Assembly (NCBI GenBank): GCA_003153915.1
Contig: PMBX01000173.1
Location: 2,222-7,570, forward strand
Source of the DNA: Phycisphaerales bacterium
GTDB lineage: Bacteria > Planctomycetota > Phycisphaerae > SM23-33
Direction: 5' to 3'
DNA: 5,349 nucleotides
Of the stretch, positions 4,500 through 5,349 are shown in pieces; within the stretch, counting starts at the first letter, position 1, and each line of letters starts with the position of its first letter. Made by a program: the position numbers and the translations under genes. The notes beneath the pieces are model-generated. The model searched no databases, was not told the DNA's origin, and saw only the letters and a list, made by a program, of their open reading frames with translations.

Positions 4500-5349
4500 A
4501 TGGCCAGCAAGAAAACCAAGTTTGTGTACTTTTTCGGCAACGCAAAGGCCGAGGGGATGTCCGTCGCTCGTGATGAGAAAGGCCGCAAGCTCATCCTGGG
4601 GGGCAAAGGCTCCGGTCTGGCGGATATGACCGCCGCGGGCCTGCCCGTGCCCCCGGGCTTCACCATCACCACCGAGGTATGCGACCTGTACTACAAGAAC
4701 AACAAGAAATGGCCGGCGGGGCTGGAAGACCAGATCGAACAGGCCATCGCCAAGCTAGAGGCCACAACGGGCAAGACCTTCGGGCACGGGGCCGACCCGC
4801 TGCTGGTTTCCGTCCGCAGCGGTGCGGCTGTCTCGATGCCCGGGATGATGGACACCGTGTTGAACCTGGGCCTCAACGACGAGACCCTACAGGCCCTCAT
4901 CAAACTGACCGGCAACGAACGATTCGCCTGGGACGCCTACCGCCGCTTCATTCAGATGTTCGGCGACGTGGTGCTGGGCATCGAGCACGCCCATTTCGAG
5001 CAAGCCCTCCATGCCGTCAAGGACCGTCGAGGCGCCAAGCTGGACACGGACCTGAACGTCGAGGGGCTTAAGGAAGTCGTCGCCGAATACCGCAAGGCCT
5101 ACGAGCACGCCGGTAAGGCCTTCCCCCAGGACGCCCGCCAGCAGTTGCGCGACAGCATCAACGCGGTGTTCGGCAGTTGGAACAACCCCCGCGCGATTAA
5201 ATACCGCCAGCTCAACGACATTCGCGGACTGGTGGGCACGGGCGTCAACATTCAGACGATGGTCTTTGGAAACATGGGCGACGACAGCGGCACGGGCGTG
5301 GCCTTCACGCGCGATCCGTCCAACGGCGAGAACAAGTTCTACGGCGAGT
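4500..5349 (+). CDS. ppdK: Pyruvate, phosphate dikinase, N-terminal part (cut by window edge)
   Basis: PPDK interconverts pyruvate, ATP and phosphate with PEP, AMP and pyrophosphate in the cytosol. It acts in gluconeogenesis or, running in reverse, in PPi-linked glycolysis. The first 283 codons are present, about a third of the usual 870-900; the swivelling phospho-histidine domain and the PEP-binding barrel lie beyond the right edge. The ATP-grasp nucleotide-binding domain is clear: LGGKGSGLADMTAAGLPVPPGF at 33-54, VRSGAAVSMPGMMDTVLNLG at 105-124, then SWNNPRAIKYRQLNDIRG and NIQTMVFGNMG followed by SGTGVAFTRDPS near the end. Lys36 and Arg106 correspond to ATP-binding Lys22 and Arg92 of the Clostridium symbiosum enzyme, so this N-terminus is 14 residues longer. 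The ATG at 4500 has AGGAG nine bases upstream. VRSGAxVSMPGMMDT separates PPDK from PEP synthase. Confidence 0.97.
   Translation, partial: MASKKTKFVYFFGNAKAEGMSVARDEKGRKLILGGKGSGLADMTAAGLPVPPGFTITTEVCDLYYKNNKKWPAGLEDQIEQAIAKLEATTGKTFGHGADPLLVSVRSGAAVSMPGMMDTVLNLGLNDETLQALIKLTGNERFAWDAYRRFIQMFGDVVLGIEHAHFEQALHAVKDRRGAKLDTDLNVEGLKEVVAEYRKAYEHAGKAFPQDARQQLRDSINAVFGSWNNPRAIKYRQLNDIRGLVGTGVNIQTMVFGNMGDDSGTGVAFTRDPSNGENKFYGE

Overview
This is a gene-dense, GC-rich (roughly 60% by eye) bacterial chromosomal segment with six protein genes, two of them cut by the window edges. All six belong to ordinary cellular families: Rho, HisA, a FabG-like short-chain dehydrogenase, an HTH plus receiver regulator, an extended-SDR epimerase/dehydratase and pyruvate phosphate dikinase. 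The protein style (PPDK N-terminus, HTH-receiver regulator, stand-alone hisA) reminds me of Planctomycetota. That is a recognition-based guess and I cannot confirm it here. No tRNA, rRNA, CRISPR array, transposase or phage gene is visible.

Positions 1-2183 hold three minus-strand genes, in transcription order the SDR (2183-1416), hisA (1244-504) and rho (308 to beyond base 1). The gaps are 171 and 195 bases. Each gap carries promoter-like sequence, so these are probably separate or only loosely coupled transcription units. The SDR-hisA gap is unusual: nearly all of it is a 133-bp inverted-repeat element (1286-1418) with 25-bp arms matching at 22 positions. One arm supplies the SDR stop codon and the other overlaps the best hisA promoter candidate.

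Positions 2184-2435 separate the divergent SDR and regulator genes. They contain a good sigma70-type promoter for the SDR and a 7-bp inverted repeat in front of the regulator. The regulator (2436-2999, plus) has its DNA-binding domain N-terminal to its receiver domain and no kinase beside it. It converges on the epimerase/dehydratase gene (4201-3203, minus). The 203-base gap between them has a perfect 8-bp hairpin and an in-frame reading frame past the regulator's stop that resembles a decayed zinc ribbon.

Positions 4202-4499 separate the epimerase and ppdK, which diverge. There is a promoter for each direction, and the ppdK leader of about 140 nt has two mutually exclusive hairpins that could act as a regulatory switch. 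ppdK (4500 to the window end) is the first 283 codons of a central-carbon enzyme interconverting pyruvate and PEP.

The genes do not form one pathway. The window looks like a housekeeping region, and its most unusual content is intergenic.
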